Assembly: GCA_028554755.1 (NCBI GenBank)
Contig: JAPTOF010000030.1
Location: 1,612,001-1,676,000, forward strand
From: Cordia subcordata
Taxonomy: Eukaryota; Streptophyta; Magnoliopsida; Boraginales; Cordiaceae
Length of the DNA: 64,000 bases
Reading direction: 5' to 3'
Positions 1-10,332 of the stretch are shown here, one piece after another (the stretch's first letter is position 1; the number at the start of each line of letters is the position of its first letter). The notes beneath the pieces were generated by a model. The model did no database searches, was not told where the DNA came from, and worked only from the letters and a program-made list of their open reading frames with translations. A program made the position numbers and the translations under genes.

Positions 1-119
1 ATCCCACTCAATAAGGTGGAATGGGCAATTTGTGAGTTAAAGCCTAGTTCGCCAAATTCTTCTTGTAAAACTACAAGAGGAAAACAAGTGATCCCTAGTT
101 TCACTTGCTAAGTGGCAAA

Positions 120-136
120 AGGTGCAAAGAGAGTTT
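120..136. repeat. TSD of LINE B (left copy)
   Basis: The 17 bases AGGTGCAAAGAGAGTTT at 120-136 recur at 4391-4407. Removing LINE B plus one copy rejoins the zf-RVT coding sequence of LINE A without a gap. Confidence 0.85.
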
Positions 137-218
137 TTTCTTACGGGACAAGTAAGTATGATTGTATTCAACTAAATCATGTAGTATATACAAGCACAAA
201 GTGGAGAGGGTACAAAAG

Positions 219-1134
219 AACATATACAATAATATCTTCTAATCTCCACAATTTGCATAAAGATTTGTTCAAAAGTGAGGAAGCAAATTTTCTACAATTT
301 AAGAGTTTAACTCTAACATCATTGAAAATAGCATGAAAGATGGACTGCTCAGTTTTGGCTTAATGCTTGAAGATGCGTTGATTCCTTTCAATCTAAATAT
401 GATAAATGGTTGCACCAAATAGATGCTTGACAATGGTGGCCTTTTCTAACAAATCAAGTTTTCTAGAATTAGAGAGAGTTGAAGCCCTTTTCTCCAAATC
501 CGTCCAGTGAAACTACATTAAAAAAAGAGATGCTCTCTTGTTTCACAACCCATATGACAAAAAATGCAAGATGGATTTATGTTGAGCCCCCAATGTAAAA
601 TTCTGAATTTTGTACTTAGCAGATCAAGGTAGGCAAACCAAACAATAAAGCTATGTCTTGAATTATGCCCCTTGTGCCAAATGATGTTGTAACCCTTGAA
701 AAGATTGCCCTTCTTTCTAATGTGTTCCCAAGTGTGCTTGAAAGAGAAATCCTCATTTGGAGAAAGTGTCCATAATGTTTTATCCAAGGTGTCTTCATGA
801 GGTGTAAAATTTGGTACATCAATGTGAAGAAGATGAGTTGGCCAATTCCAAGTGCCATTTGTGAAGATGTCACTAACCTTAGAAAAGAGAGGGGGAGTTG
901 GAAAAATGCTCGTCCAATGCTCCAAGAAGGAACCTTCTTTGTGCCAATTGTCAATAAAAAAAAAGGTATTAGTCCCATTTCCAATATTGTGATGAATGAT
1001 GCTTTTTGCAATACCTCGGCACCTCAAAATCATCTTGAAGATTTAACTAGCATACCTAAGAGTTTACAACACCCAAATGGAAGAATCTTTGATGTAATAT
1101 GAGTGGATCCATTAACTCCAAAGCATTTCTTTTG
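219..1134 (-). pseudogene. LINE B ORF2 C-terminus with zf-RVT
   Basis: The open stretch 1033-518 contains TWEHIRKKGNLFKG, IIWHKGHNSRHSFIVW and the zinc-binding-like CIFCHMGCETREHLFF. The end of ORF2 reads LCKLWRLEDIIV near 250-220, a terminus shared by J, S and others here. zf-RVT is the C-terminal zinc-binding region of plant L1 ORF2 proteins. At least one frame change separates it from the upstream RT. Confidence 0.8.
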
Positions 1135-2935
1135 CTACATACATCCTCCAAACATTCTCCAAAATATTTTGAGCATGTAGACCATATTGATTTTCTCAAT
1201 ACTTCTAATACAAAGCCCTCCCTTATGCATGGGAAGACAAACCTCCTTCCAAGCCACCTTGGGGCCCATACTTCTCCACAAGAAAGCCTTAAATTTTGAT
1301 TCAATGGCAGCCAAGACACCTTTACGAATAAGAAGAGCATTTGCCCAATGTGCACAAAGTTGGGTAAGGATTGATTTAATAAGCACAAGTCTACCCATAA
1401 ACGAGAGCCAATTGTTGCACCAAGAATCAATTCTCGTATTGATTTTTTCTAAAAGAGAATAGCAATCAGCTTTTCTAAGCTTTCTTGAGACAAGAGAGAT
1501 ACCTAAATAACAAATTGGAAGTTCTCCTTTATTGAATCCAACTCTTTCAACAATTGCCATTCTATCATCACAAAGGACCTCACCAAAGAAAATGTCACTT
1601 TTAACTTTATTGATTTCAGCCTAGAGTATGAAGAGAAAGTCATCAAAGTATTCATGATACAATCAATAGAGCAAATCCCCTTTGCAAAAGATAAAGAGAT
1701 CATCCACAAAACAAAGATGGTTTAGCTTTAAGTGAGAACATTTTGGATGGAAATGAAAGCTTGTGCTATTCTTCTACTCGTTAAGCATACAAGAAAGCAC
1801 CTTCATACAAAGAACAAAAAGGTAAAGAGAGATAGGGTCTCCTTGCCTAATGCCATTTGTTCTAAGAAAGTAGCCTTCCAAAACCACCATTAAGGGTAAT
1901 AGAGAAGCGACGAGTTGTAACATAAGCCCTAATCCAATCCACAAATTTTTTAGGAAAGCCAAAAGTAAGGAGAGTGCATTCAATAAAACTCCAATTCAAA
2001 GTATCAAAAGCCTTCATAAGATCAACTTTAAGAGCACATCTTGGGGAGATATGGCTTCTATAATAACCTCTCAAAGTGTCATGTGCAAGAAGAATGTTTT
2101 CATGAATGAGCCTATTCTTGATAAAAGTTGATTGATTCCATGAAATAATTTGATGTAAGCAAGCTTTGAGCCTATTAGCAATAATCTTGCCAATACATTT
2201 GTAAATGGTGTTGCAACAAGAAATTGGCCTAAAATCTTTAACCATAGAGGGATTTGGGACTTTAGGCACAAGTGCAATAATGGTGGAATTTACCTCCTTT
2301 AGAAGCTTACTTGATTTAAAGAAGGAGCTGATTGCATTTGTAACATCTTCCCTAACTATCTCCTAAGAAACCTTGTTGAAATGAGATGTAAAGCCATCCG
2401 GCCCCAGACTTTTGTTGGGATTAAGAGAGAAAAGTCTATCCTTGATGGTGGTAGCAAAATTATCACCAATTGATTTTCCAAGGATGTTCCTCAAGATGTC
2501 CACACTAACATGTGAAGATTTAGTGCCAAGGAGTTTTATGTAGTAGCCAATGAATTCGTTTTTCACTTCAAAATTCTCTAAAAAAAGATGCCCATTCTCA
2601 TTCTTGATTGCATGAATAGTATTTTTTATCTTCCTTCCTTTCACAGCATTATGAAAGAATTTGGTGTTTGAATCCCCTTCTTTGATCCATGCTAATCTTG
2701 ATTATTGGATAATCATAGCTTTATAAGTAGTATCAAGACTTTCCAAGTTGATCAAAATACTTTTTTCCTTGTCAAAAAGTTCAGCATTATGCTCACCATT
2801 AAGGAGTGCACATTGGATAGCCTCAAGTTCCCCATGAAGATCTTTGATGGCATTTGGAATACAAACAAAATGCTTCTTATCAAAAGAGTTGAGTGCTTGC
2901 TTGAGAATTCTTTGCTTTTGATAGAGAATGAACAT
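1135..2935 (-). pseudogene. LINE B ORF2 linker and reverse transcriptase
   Basis: Open pieces 2935-2702, 2644-2363, 2269-1862, 1983-1774 and 1560-1135 give, in order: KGRKIKNTIHAIKNENGHL, the RT box FSLNPNKSLGPDGFTSHF, VKDFRPISCCNTIYKCIG, CALKVDLMKAFDTLNW, GIRQGDPISLYLFVLCM, an F-V-D-D active site near 1690-1705 and YLGISLVSRKLRKADC. The RT makes cDNA at the nicked target. The catalytic aspartates are readable, but stops and shifts break the frame about five times. Confidence 0.82.
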
Positions 2936-2959
2936 TGGGGTACCAAAGACCCATGTACT

Positions 2960-3745
2960 TCAATGTTCTTTGACAAGCTTCAAGAAGTTCAAGTGAGAAG
3001 TCCAAGCATTATAAAATTTGAAAGGCTTAGGGAAGGATTGCCAAGTATTACAAGTATGCATGATAAGAGGGCAATGATTGGAAATTCTGGGGCTATCTAT
3101 CAGTAGGAAGGAATAATGGTAATTGTAGAGCCAACTGGGATTCAACAAGGTTCTATCAAGTTAGCTTGCCAAAAAGTTGCCAACATCCCCTTTGTTTGTC
3201 CAAGTAAAGTCAGGCCCATGAGCTTTTGCTTCTTGCACATTTGCATTAGCAAGAAAAGTTTTGAAGTCCCAAGCACTTTTGGGGATGGATAAAGAGTTTG
3301 ATTTATCCCTACTATGCAAGACCTCATTGAAATCACCCAAAATACAAAGATCACTTTGTTCACACCAAGAGGACCAAATTTCAAGTTTATTCCAAAGTTT
3401 CCTTCTATTTGAAGCTTCATTCGGTTGTAGATGAAAGCAACAAGGAAAGATTTATATATGATCATCAAAATGGTAGAGAAGAGCTTGATCACAAGAATCA
3501 ATAAAATTTGCTTAGATGTTTTTCTTCCAAAATAGACAAATCCACCTCTTAACTTCATCATCTAAATGATTTGCAAAGCCAATATTTTCAAAACCAGAAC
3601 CAATAAGGTTGATGCTATCACTACAAACCATTTTGTTCTCTAAAAAATGAAAGATGTCCAAGTGATGTTTATTAATCAGCATCATGACTTCTTTTTGTTT
3701 ATTAGGGGAATTAAGTCCCCTAATATTCCAAGAGCAAAACTTCAC
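2960..3745 (-). pseudogene. LINE B ORF2 endonuclease domain
   Basis: Starts KFCSWNIRGLNSPNKQKE, the opening of plant L1 APE-type endonucleases, and reaches LLIDSPRISNHCPLIMH (3148-2960). The initiating codon is GTG (3745-3743) where other copies have ATG, probably a point mutation. Frame shifts fall near 3520 and 3150. The terminal motif reads S-N-H rather than S-D-H. Confidence 0.8.
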
Positions 3746-4390
3746 TGAGAAGGTGGAATAGGAGCATTATGCCCCTTATTTTGATTGCCATGAACATTTG
3801 GAGTGCTATTACAACTCAACTCTATTTCGAAATTTGACTTTTTAGCAAGTTTCAGAGAACCATCTTCAATATCTCCTGCTTGATCAAGGACCTCAAAACG
3901 ATTAGAATGTAACATTTTGGAGCTAAATGGATCAAGCGTTACTTAGGGAGAGGGAGGCCGAGGGGTAGTCTCCTTGCCTTTAGAAGGCAAATCAGTAACA
4001 ATAGGTTATTTGGAGATGTCCTTGAAAGGGTCTTGTTTCTTGCCCACTACTTGCCATTCATAATGAACTGTAGGGGGTTTCTTGGTGGCTTGCCTTTGAG
4101 GTTGGGGTTTCAAAGGGCAATTTTCATCAACATGTCCAACCATTTTGCAAAGAGTGCATTTTTTTGGTTTCTATGCATACTCAACTCCAACCTTTGCTCT
4201 TGATCCATTTCTTAATTTTGGGAAGATAACATCTAGAAGGTTACCCTACAAATCCACTTCAATGCAAACTCTAAATTTCTCCTTGAATCAGTAAGTACAC
4301 CCATTTGAATTGGTTTTCCAATTAAGGATGCAAGATAACCAAGTCCTCTTATAGAATAAAGGCTCATTGGGACCTCATAAAGTTTAACCC
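3742..4390 (-). pseudogene. LINE B ORF1 C-terminal half
   Basis: Begins mid-DUF4283 with WVKLYEVPMSLYSIRGLGYL, then GKPIQMGVLTDSRRNLEFA, a CCHC knuckle (C-T-L-C-x4-H-x4-C near 4130) and a variable tail ending at 3742. ORF1 proteins of this class are RNA-binding chaperones. The 5' half is absent because the element is truncated at 4390. Confidence 0.78.
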
Positions 4391-4407
4391 AGGTGCAAAG
4401 AGAGTTT

Positions 4408-5204
4408 CTTACGATGCCCCATTGAAGCAATTTATATTTGATGTAGAGCTTATCTTTAAAAGCAACCCAAGCAATAAAAGCTTGTCTAGGATTGAAGCCT
4501 TTAAACCAAGCCAAATGAAAGCCCAAAGAAACATCACCTTTGCTTCCAAGTGTGCCTGTAAGAGAAGGTCCCTTTTTTTGAAAGAGTCCAAACAAAATCA
4601 TCTTGATGTCCATCAATGAGGCCAAATGAAGGGGGTCAACATGCAATAGACTCATTGGCCAATTCCATCCATGATTTGAGTAAATGTCACAAACCCTAGC
4701 ATTTTATGGAGGGTAAGAAAAGATGTTGCTTCCATAATGAGAAAGAATACCCGTCGAGTACCAATTGTCATTCCAAAAAGAGGTAGATCTTCCATTTCCC
4801 AAAACATGCTTAGTATGCTTTCTAACTTCTTCTCGCACATTCAAGAGACATGTTAGGACTAGCATTTTTTAGGCAAAGCATAGTCCAAATACATCCATCT
4901 TTTATATAGTTTGAATGAATCTCGACTCCAAAGGCTATCCCTATAAGAATACATTCTCCAAAAAGCTTTAAGGAGAAAAGTGACATTGATGTCTTCAAGC
5001 TTCTGAATCCCAAGACCACCTTCTTTCAAAGACAAGCAAATATCCCTCCAAGCAACTTTAGGGCCCATATTTCTTCAAAGCAAGGATTTAAACTTTGATT
5101 CAAAAGTGGGAACAATGCTTTTTGGAAGATGAATAACACTAGCCCAAAATGCATGAATTTGGACAAAGGTAGATTTGATGAGAACATGTCCACCCGTATA
5201 AGGA
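4408..5204 (-). pseudogene. LINE A ORF2 fragment: RT thumb to zf-RVT
   Basis: Minus-strand reading gives VLIKSTFVQI, then MGPKVAWRDICLSLKEGG, then FWRMY and the zf-RVT start with W-G-I-V-R-N-S-L-C-T. The open stretches are short (for example 5068-4859 and 4655-4408), with frame changes between. At 4407 the coding sequence stops at LINE B; it resumes at 136-1, where F-C-H of the zinc motif follows. Belongs to LINE A between its M and B insertions. Confidence 0.75.
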
Positions 5205-5250
5205 AGTTTTTTTGCTAGAAGAATTTGGAGAAAAGGGCTTCAACTTACCA
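5205..5250 (+). other. Plus-strand zf-RVT snippet at the 5' edge of LINE M
   Basis: After seven T's the plus strand reads ARRIWRKGLQLT, the end of a zf-RVT domain, then passes into the leader of LINE M. It belongs neither to minus-strand LINE A nor to an M leader. It may be template-switch DNA picked up at the 5' end, or the relic of another insertion. Confidence 0.55.
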
Positions 5251-5459
5251 TGGTCCATATGTGCAATGAAAATACTCTTTCCTCTCTTTGATTTTCTCAC
5301 CGCCAGCCACCACTTCACCACTTCACCACTTTCCTTTACCACCACATACCACAAAATTCCATCATTTCTCTCATCTTTTAACCTTTTTTTCCAGCCCCAA
5401 CATTTGAAACCTAAACACTTTGCCATACCCATCCCCCAAACCCCATCATTTGATTTTCC

Positions 5460-6541
5460 ATGGCAAGAAAGAAGAAAGGGTCTTCTCCTACTAGGCAAAG
5501 TGCACGCATTTCAACAAAGGAGCAAGCAAAGGAATTTTCTTCTTTAGTTAATAAATCCCGTGGTGCTTTAGATGAGGTTGACTCAACATCTTCGAGTTCT
5601 CCCATTGAGAATGAAGAGGTTTTGTTAACCTCTAGCACGGAGCTTCATGATGTTTTTCATGCTTTTGAATTTGGAAAAACATTTGGAGAACTACAAGATG
5701 AGAAAGAAAAAGCAAAGATGGAGCTTGTGAAAAGTTTATCAAGAAAAGCAAGATCCTTATCTCCTCCAAGCAAATGGAAAGAATCTCTATCAAAACAAAA
5801 AATGGTCGAAATGGATGTTGCTCAAAAGCTCTGTCTCCTTGGTTAGAAATCATGCTTCTTCTAGCTTGAGCAACCCCTCCAAACATGAAGAACAACTTGT
5901 AAATGCTCAAAATTGCTCACTTGGCTCTTCAGGTAGGAAAGAAAAAAGAAGACAAAGAAGAAGCTGGAAAAATACAACCACCCGATGTACAAAACAAACT
6001 CTTCCCAAGTAATACCCTTAGGACTAACTTGAAAAGTACTTCTCCTGGTTTTGGGAGCCCATTTTCAGCAAGAGCCAACCAAAATTTGACAACTCTTGCA
6101 TAAGATTTGAAGCAATCATTTGAGCTACAAAATCCAAATAAAAAATCTGATGCTTTTGTTGAAAATTTCCCTCCACTTAGCTCAAGCCCGTTTAAAGCAT
6201 TTTTAGCAAACAAAATGGAGGCCCACCCTTAATATGACATAGCAGCCATGTCATTAAATAATGCCAAATCATACTCAACTCCAAATCAGCCACTCACCTC
6301 ACTTGGAGAAAGAAACCGTGGCTCTTTTGAAGGAAAATTTCAGTCTTCTCCTTTGCATAAAAAGCTGAAAATCAAGAAGGAAAATTGGCAAATAGAAAGA
6401 AGAATGGAGCTCAACCAAATACTCAACCAAATGCATGGAGGAAACCACCTAAATTCAGGAATGAACCATCTTCCAAAGCTCCCTCTTTCGATTAGGAGGT
6501 GATTTTGTTGAATTCATGACCACAAATTTACAATTTGAGGA
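5460..6541 (+). pseudogene. LINE M ORF1 N-terminal region
   Basis: Opens with MARKKKGSSPTRQSARISTK, a basic start also seen as M-D-K-K-K-K-G in E and K-K-K-K-G in S, followed by an acidic, serine-rich stretch with V-D-S-T-S-S. The frame is open to 5846, then continues in shifted frames (5815-6012, 6248-6502) to G-G-D-F-V-E-F before DUF4283. The ATG at 5460 is chosen because the same K-K-K start recurs in other copies. Interrupted at 6541 by element P. Confidence 0.75.
6528..6541. repeat. TSD of ORF1-only element P (left copy)
   Basis: TTACAATTTGAGGA at 6528-6541 recurs at 8516-8529; removing one copy plus P restores the LINE M ORF1 sequence (N-L-Q-F-E-E). Confidence 0.9.
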
Positions 6542-7190
6542 TTTCGGAGAATTAAAATGTTGCAAGTTCTTTAGCTAATGATCAAGCTTTTGCGGTGAAA
6601 TTTGATAGTAAATCATGCTCGAGCACTTCAAAATTAGAAGAAAGAGAACCCTGATTATTGTCCAGTGGACATTTGGCTGGAGTTGGTGGGCAAAGCAGCC
6701 CTATTTCAGGAACTTTTCACCACAATTCGATAGCACATAAAGCTGATTCTGACCTAGGTTGTTAGAATACTTTAAACGATAATATTTCATGTCAAAATGT
6801 GGATGACTTCTCTCCACTCTAGCCAAGTAATTACAAGGCTAGTAACAATTCAACAAACACCATCATTCTGGAAAAGTAATTCAGCTTCAACTTAGCAAAT
6901 TAGCACCTTTCCACTTGCCCATGTGGAGGACTCAAGTGGGCCATTCTCTAGCATAGATTTTAATCCTACTTGGCAACCGTTTCATGCTTCAAATTCCACT
7001 TTATATGGGAAAAATGCCACTGTCCAAAATGTTACTCAAATTGGGTATACTCGAGGTGGGAAAATTACTCATGCTCAAAATGCTAAGGATCAGATTGATG
7101 CAAATTTGAACAAAGATCTCCTCCAAAATGATCAAGTTAATGGACAAATTATAGCTTGGAAAACACCCAAAGATTGGCTCAGAACTTATA

Positions 7191-7895
7191 TTGGTAAGAT
7201 ACATAGTTCCCACAAGCTTGAATTTTTTTCAACCTATTAAGGAAAACGGATTTTATGGGGCAGCCCCACCTGATAAAGTCTTTATTGAAGGGGACGGGCA
7301 TTGGCATCATTGTCTTATTGGCCAATTCATTGGTAAACCCCCTCTTTTCTTTCTCATTAAGAGAATGGTCGATACACAATGGAAGAAATTTGGTTATAAT
7401 GAAATCAAATCATTGGAACATGGCTTCTTTGTTTTTAAATTTGACAATGAAGACGACTGTGAACAAGTCTTAGAGCAACTTTGGCATGTTAATCACCATC
7501 CTCTTCTCCTTCGTAAATGGGATGCAAATGCACAATTGCTAAACTTTGGTTGTGATCGGGTGCCACTTTGGGTTAAGTTTAGAAATGTGCCTTGTTTTTT
7601 GATTACTAGAAGAGGATTGAGTTACATTCCTAGCACCATTGGATTTCCTTTGCAAATGGACAAACTTACGAAATTTAGAACATTTGTTAGCTTTGCTAAG
7701 GTTTGGATCGAGATGGATATTTCTAAGGAATTACTAGATTCTACTTACGTGAAATTGAGGAATGGAGATTGGGTTAAAGTGGATATTGAATATGTTTGGA
7801 AACCCATTTTTTGCTCCTCTTGCAAACTTGTTGGCCATTCTTCAAATGCTTGTCCAAGCATGCCTCATAACAATGTTCCTCACCAACTTACCTGA
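7191..7895 (+). CDS. ORF1 protein (DUF4283 + CCHC knuckle), element P
   Basis: A 234-codon open stretch. DUF4283 (RRM-like) runs from about GHWHHCLIGQFIGKPPLFFL through FVFKF, EQLWHVNHHPLLLRKW and VPLWVKFRNVPC to ITRRGLSYIPSTIGFPLQMD and IEMDISKELLDS. It ends with an intact knuckle C-S-S-C-x4-H-x4-C at about 7813-7856. The likely role is binding element RNA. The true start is upstream (a frame covering 6923-7240 continues the N-terminus), so the first codons here are probably not the natural start. Confidence 0.8.
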   Translation: MVRYIVPTSLNFFQPIKENGFYGAAPPDKVFIEGDGHWHHCLIGQFIGKPPLFFLIKRMVDTQWKKFGYNEIKSLEHGFFVFKFDNEDDCEQVLEQLWHVNHHPLLLRKWDANAQLLNFGCDRVPLWVKFRNVPCFLITRRGLSYIPSTIGFPLQMDKLTKFRTFVSFAKVWIEMDISKELLDSTYVKLRNGDWVKVDIEYVWKPIFCSSCKLVGHSSNACPSMPHNNVPHQLT

Positions 7896-7955
7896 AATGA
7901 AATGAAGCAAGATAGAGGTAGGAATGATTAGAAGAATGTTAGTAATAAGAAGGTT

Positions 7956-8318
7956 TTGAAGCCGATCACAAATGCAAAACCTTTTCAAGGAGTGGAAGTC
8001 CTTCCTTCTAATACCTCTCCATTCGCAAATGATTTGAATAAAGGAACATCTCTTGATGGCAATCGTTTTGCTTCACTTGATGCCCTAGATGGTAATGATT
8101 GCGTTGAAAACAAAGTTGAATTGAAGGGAGCACATGAGAATAATGGGGTTGCCCATGAAAATGGGTCCAATGGAAATTTCCAACCAAATGCACAAAATGC
8201 TTGTGAGGATTTGGTTGAACAAAATTTGGTGGTTGAAGTTGGAGATATGGGCAGGAGGATGGTTGAGGCCAGTGATTCAATTTGTGAAGCACTTCCCCCC
8301 GACCAGCAAGAAACTTAG
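7956..8318 (+). CDS. ORF1 C-terminal tail, element P
   Basis: Continues ORF1 after a stop at 7893-7895. Low-complexity, rich in N, E and D (FASLDALDGNDCVENK), matching the variable tail seen in other ORF1 copies (for example FQALEDEV in M). It ends 89 bases before the hairpin of the 3' UTR. Confidence 0.6.
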   Translation: MKPITNAKPFQGVEVLPSNTSPFANDLNKGTSLDGNRFASLDALDGNDCVENKVELKGAHENNGVAHENGSNGNFQPNAQNACEDLVEQNLVVEVGDMGRRMVEASDSICEALPPDQQET

Positions 8319-8406
8319 TTTCTTGTTTGGGTTTCTTCTTTTTGATTTTTTGAATCAGTCTTAACTTTTGTAATTGGAGTTTTTTCTCCTTATTGTTCTT
8401 TTCTCA

Positions 8407-8455
8407 CCCCTCAAGCCTGCTTTGATTTGTATTGTTGTATCCTTGGCTTGAGGGG
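8407..8455 (+). other. 3' UTR hairpin of element P
   Basis: Arms CCCCTCAAGCC (8407-8417) and GGCTTGAGGGG (8445-8455) pair perfectly over 11 bp around a 27-base loop, about 60 bases before the poly-A. Comparable hairpins in N, Q, R, T and K have different arms that still pair. Confidence 0.85.
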
Positions 8456-8529
8456 TTTGGATGGTTTGTACCTAATTTATGATTAATAATAATTTACTTA
8501 ATCAGCAGAAAAAAGTTACAATTTGAGGA

Positions 8530-8794
8530 AGAAATTGATAATGTGGTGAATGAAGTTAGAAATGTTACTGACCCTCTGGAGGATTTGTATGATGAAGGTC
8601 ATATATTATGAACTCATTGTTTGATTGGCCAATTTTTAGGCGCCCCCCCAGCTTTCTTCCTAATTAAAAACATAGTTGAGTTTGCTTGGTGGAAGTTTGG
8701 CAATGTGGAAATCTTTCACAAAGGTAAGGGTCTTTATGTTTTCAAGTTTGAGAAAGAAGAATATTGTCAAAGGGTGTTGCAACAACTATGGCAT
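8530..8794 (+). pseudogene. LINE M ORF1: first half of DUF4283
   Basis: Resumes LINE M after P with PLEDLYDEGH, a stop (TGA near 8610), then IGQFLGAPPAFFLIKNIVEF and YVFKFEKEEYCQRVLQQLWH, where element N interrupts it inside the L-W-H-V-N-H motif. Confidence 0.78.
8781..8794. repeat. TSD of ORF1-only element N (left copy)
   Basis: AACAACTATGGCAT at 8781-8794 is repeated at 10319-10332, both inside the Q-L-W-H codons of LINE M ORF1. Confidence 0.9.
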
Positions 8795-9248
8795 GTCACT
8801 TGAGAATTTCAACTCCAATGCCAAGTCAGCGCACACCATTCCAGCCCCCATTTCTCCTCAACGTTTTTCACATTTGACTGGGCATGGTACCACTAGCCGA
8901 GAGGATCATGGTGCTTTAAAAAATATGGATCATTTCGCTTCTCATTGTAGTCACCAACAGCAAGCACCAAGCCAAAATGCATGGAACACTAGCAAAGATT
9001 GGCAAAGCATATATGTGGGTAACCTTTTTAGCTCTACTAAACTTGATTATTATGAACTTTTCTTAATGAAAAATGGCAATTTAGGGGCTGACCCACCAGA
9101 AGATGTTTTTAGAGAAGGTAATGGTCATTGGGAACATTGTTTAATTGGACAATTTCTTGATCAACCTCTTCTTTTTTTTATTAGAAGAAATGGTGGATTT
9201 GCATTGGAAAAGCTATGGGAAAGTTGAAATAAAATCAGCCAAAATGGT

Positions 9249-9905
9249 TTGTATGTGTTTAAGTTTGAAAATGATCATTTTTGTAACCAAATCTTGGAAC
9301 AAATATGGCACGTCAACCATAGACCCCTATTATTAAGAAGATGGGATCCTAATGCACAATTATTGCACTTTAGTCGGGAAAAGGTTCCTTTGTGGGTCAA
9401 GCTAAGAAATGTACCATGTTCATTGATTACTAGGAGAGACCTTAGCTATATTGCAAGCACATTTGGTTATCCAATACAAATGGATAGATTGATAGAACCT
9501 AGAACCTTTGTTGGATTTGCAAGAGTTTGTATAGAAATGGATCTTTCAAAAGAACTCCCCGATCATACTTTTGTTAAGTTGAGAAATGAGGAATGGGCTA
9601 AAATTGATGTGGAATACACTTCGAAGCCACTTGTTTGTCCTACTTGCAAGATTCTTGGTCACTTCATTAAAACTTGCCCTAAGATGTCAAATACCAATGC
9701 CCCCCGTCAAGTGCAAAGATTTGAAAACAAAAGGGGAGAATGGAGAAACTATAAGACCAAGAAAGTATGGAGGAAGGTGCCAAATGTTAACCCTACTCTT
9801 TTTGCAAATGTGATCCTTGTTCCCAAACCCACAAATGAGCCTTTGGCAAATGTTCCTATTGAACCTCAACATGTAATAGATTTGCTATTCTTAGTGAGAA
9901 TGTGA
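9249..9905 (+). CDS. ORF1 protein, element N
   Basis: A 218-codon frame starting inside DUF4283 (VFKFEN, EQIWHVNHRPLLLRRW), followed by KVPLWVKLRNVPCSLITRRD, YIASTFGYPIQMDRL, RVCIEMDLSKELPD and an intact knuckle C-P-T-C-x4-H-x4-C. The upstream part of DUF4283 is in another frame (8676-9227), so one shift lies near 9230. The tail continues in a third frame (9902-10222). Confidence 0.8.
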   Translation: MYVFKFENDHFCNQILEQIWHVNHRPLLLRRWDPNAQLLHFSREKVPLWVKLRNVPCSLITRRDLSYIASTFGYPIQMDRLIEPRTFVGFARVCIEMDLSKELPDHTFVKLRNEEWAKIDVEYTSKPLVCPTCKILGHFIKTCPKMSNTNAPRQVQRFENKRGEWRNYKTKKVWRKVPNVNPTLFANVILVPKPTNEPLANVPIEPQHVIDLLFLVRM

Positions 9906-10208
9906 CCACCATAAATGAAATTGTTAACGAGGAGGTCAACAAAATGGGCAGCCATGTAATTGTTGTTGAATGCAACATGGACAGCCAAGAAAATGAAGGA
10001 ATTCAAGATGTTGAGACCTCAACACATAGGGAGGAACATGAAGAAGCAGGTGTTTTGACTCACATTCATGGGCTTAAGCAACATGAAGAAGCTTTGGGCA
10101 TTTCAAAAATACCAGAGACTTGTTCTTTTGTCTTTGTCTTTGTTTTGCTTCTTTTGTCCTTTGTTTTTTCATCTTTGTTCTTTGTTTTGAAGTGTTTTGA
10201 GATTTCTG

Positions 10209-10259
10209 CCCCTCAAACCTAGTTTGGATTTGGATTTTTGTATCAAATGGTTTGAGGGG
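10209..10259 (+). other. 3' UTR hairpin of element N
   Basis: CCCCTCAAACC (10209-10219) pairs with GGTTTGAGGGG (10249-10259): 11 of 11, loop 29. Compared with P, a G-C pair has become A-T on both arms. Confidence 0.87.
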
Positions 10260-10332
10260 TTTTGAGATGTATTTCTACAAATTTGCATGTAATAAAATCT
10301 TACTTACCTCGGAAAAAAAACAACTATGGCAT

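Larger units (their letters stand above)
137..4390 (-). mobile_element. LINE B, 5'-truncated within ORF1
   Basis: A 4.25 kb minus-strand LINE. A short poly-T (137-139) and the CTTACTTGT-type 3' end lie at the left; the 5' end is cut inside ORF1 at about 4390. Order on the minus strand: ORF1 C-half, ORF2 start at 3745, endonuclease, linker, RT, zf-RVT, C-terminus near 220, 3' UTR. It sits in the zf-RVT region of LINE A with a 17 bp TSD. 5' truncation is the usual outcome of target-primed reverse transcription. Confidence 0.85.
6542..8515 (+). mobile_element. ORF1-only LINE derivative P
   Basis: A 1.97 kb plus-strand insertion bounded by an exact 14 bp TSD. It holds an ORF1 of the ITRRGLSYI type, about 190 bp of 3' UTR with an 11 bp hairpin, then TTTACTTAATCAGCAGAAAAAA. 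No endonuclease or RT sequence lies between the end of ORF1 (8318) and the tail, so it could not mobilise itself. The 5' end is probably truncated compared with Q and T. Confidence 0.85.
8795..10318 (+). mobile_element. ORF1-only LINE derivative N
   Basis: A 1.52 kb plus-strand insertion with an exact 14 bp TSD, 5'-truncated in the ORF1 N-terminal region. It ends with a hairpin and AATCTTACTTACCTCGGAAAAAAAA. ORF1 belongs to the same ITRR group as P, Q and T. There is no ORF2. Confidence 0.87.

Noticed and set aside
112..336. Plus-strand 74-codon ORF
   Set aside because: It lies antisense to the 3' end of LINE B and has no similarity to any protein I recognise.
797..1462. Several plus-strand ORFs of 66-101 codons over LINE B
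   Set aside because: They are shadows of the minus-strand ORF2, which has recognisable RT and zf-RVT motifs.
5212..5547. 111-codon plus-strand ORF over the LINE M leader
   Set aside because: It spans the zf-RVT snippet, leader and ORF1 start in a frame other than ORF1. The composition is that of a C/T-rich leader.
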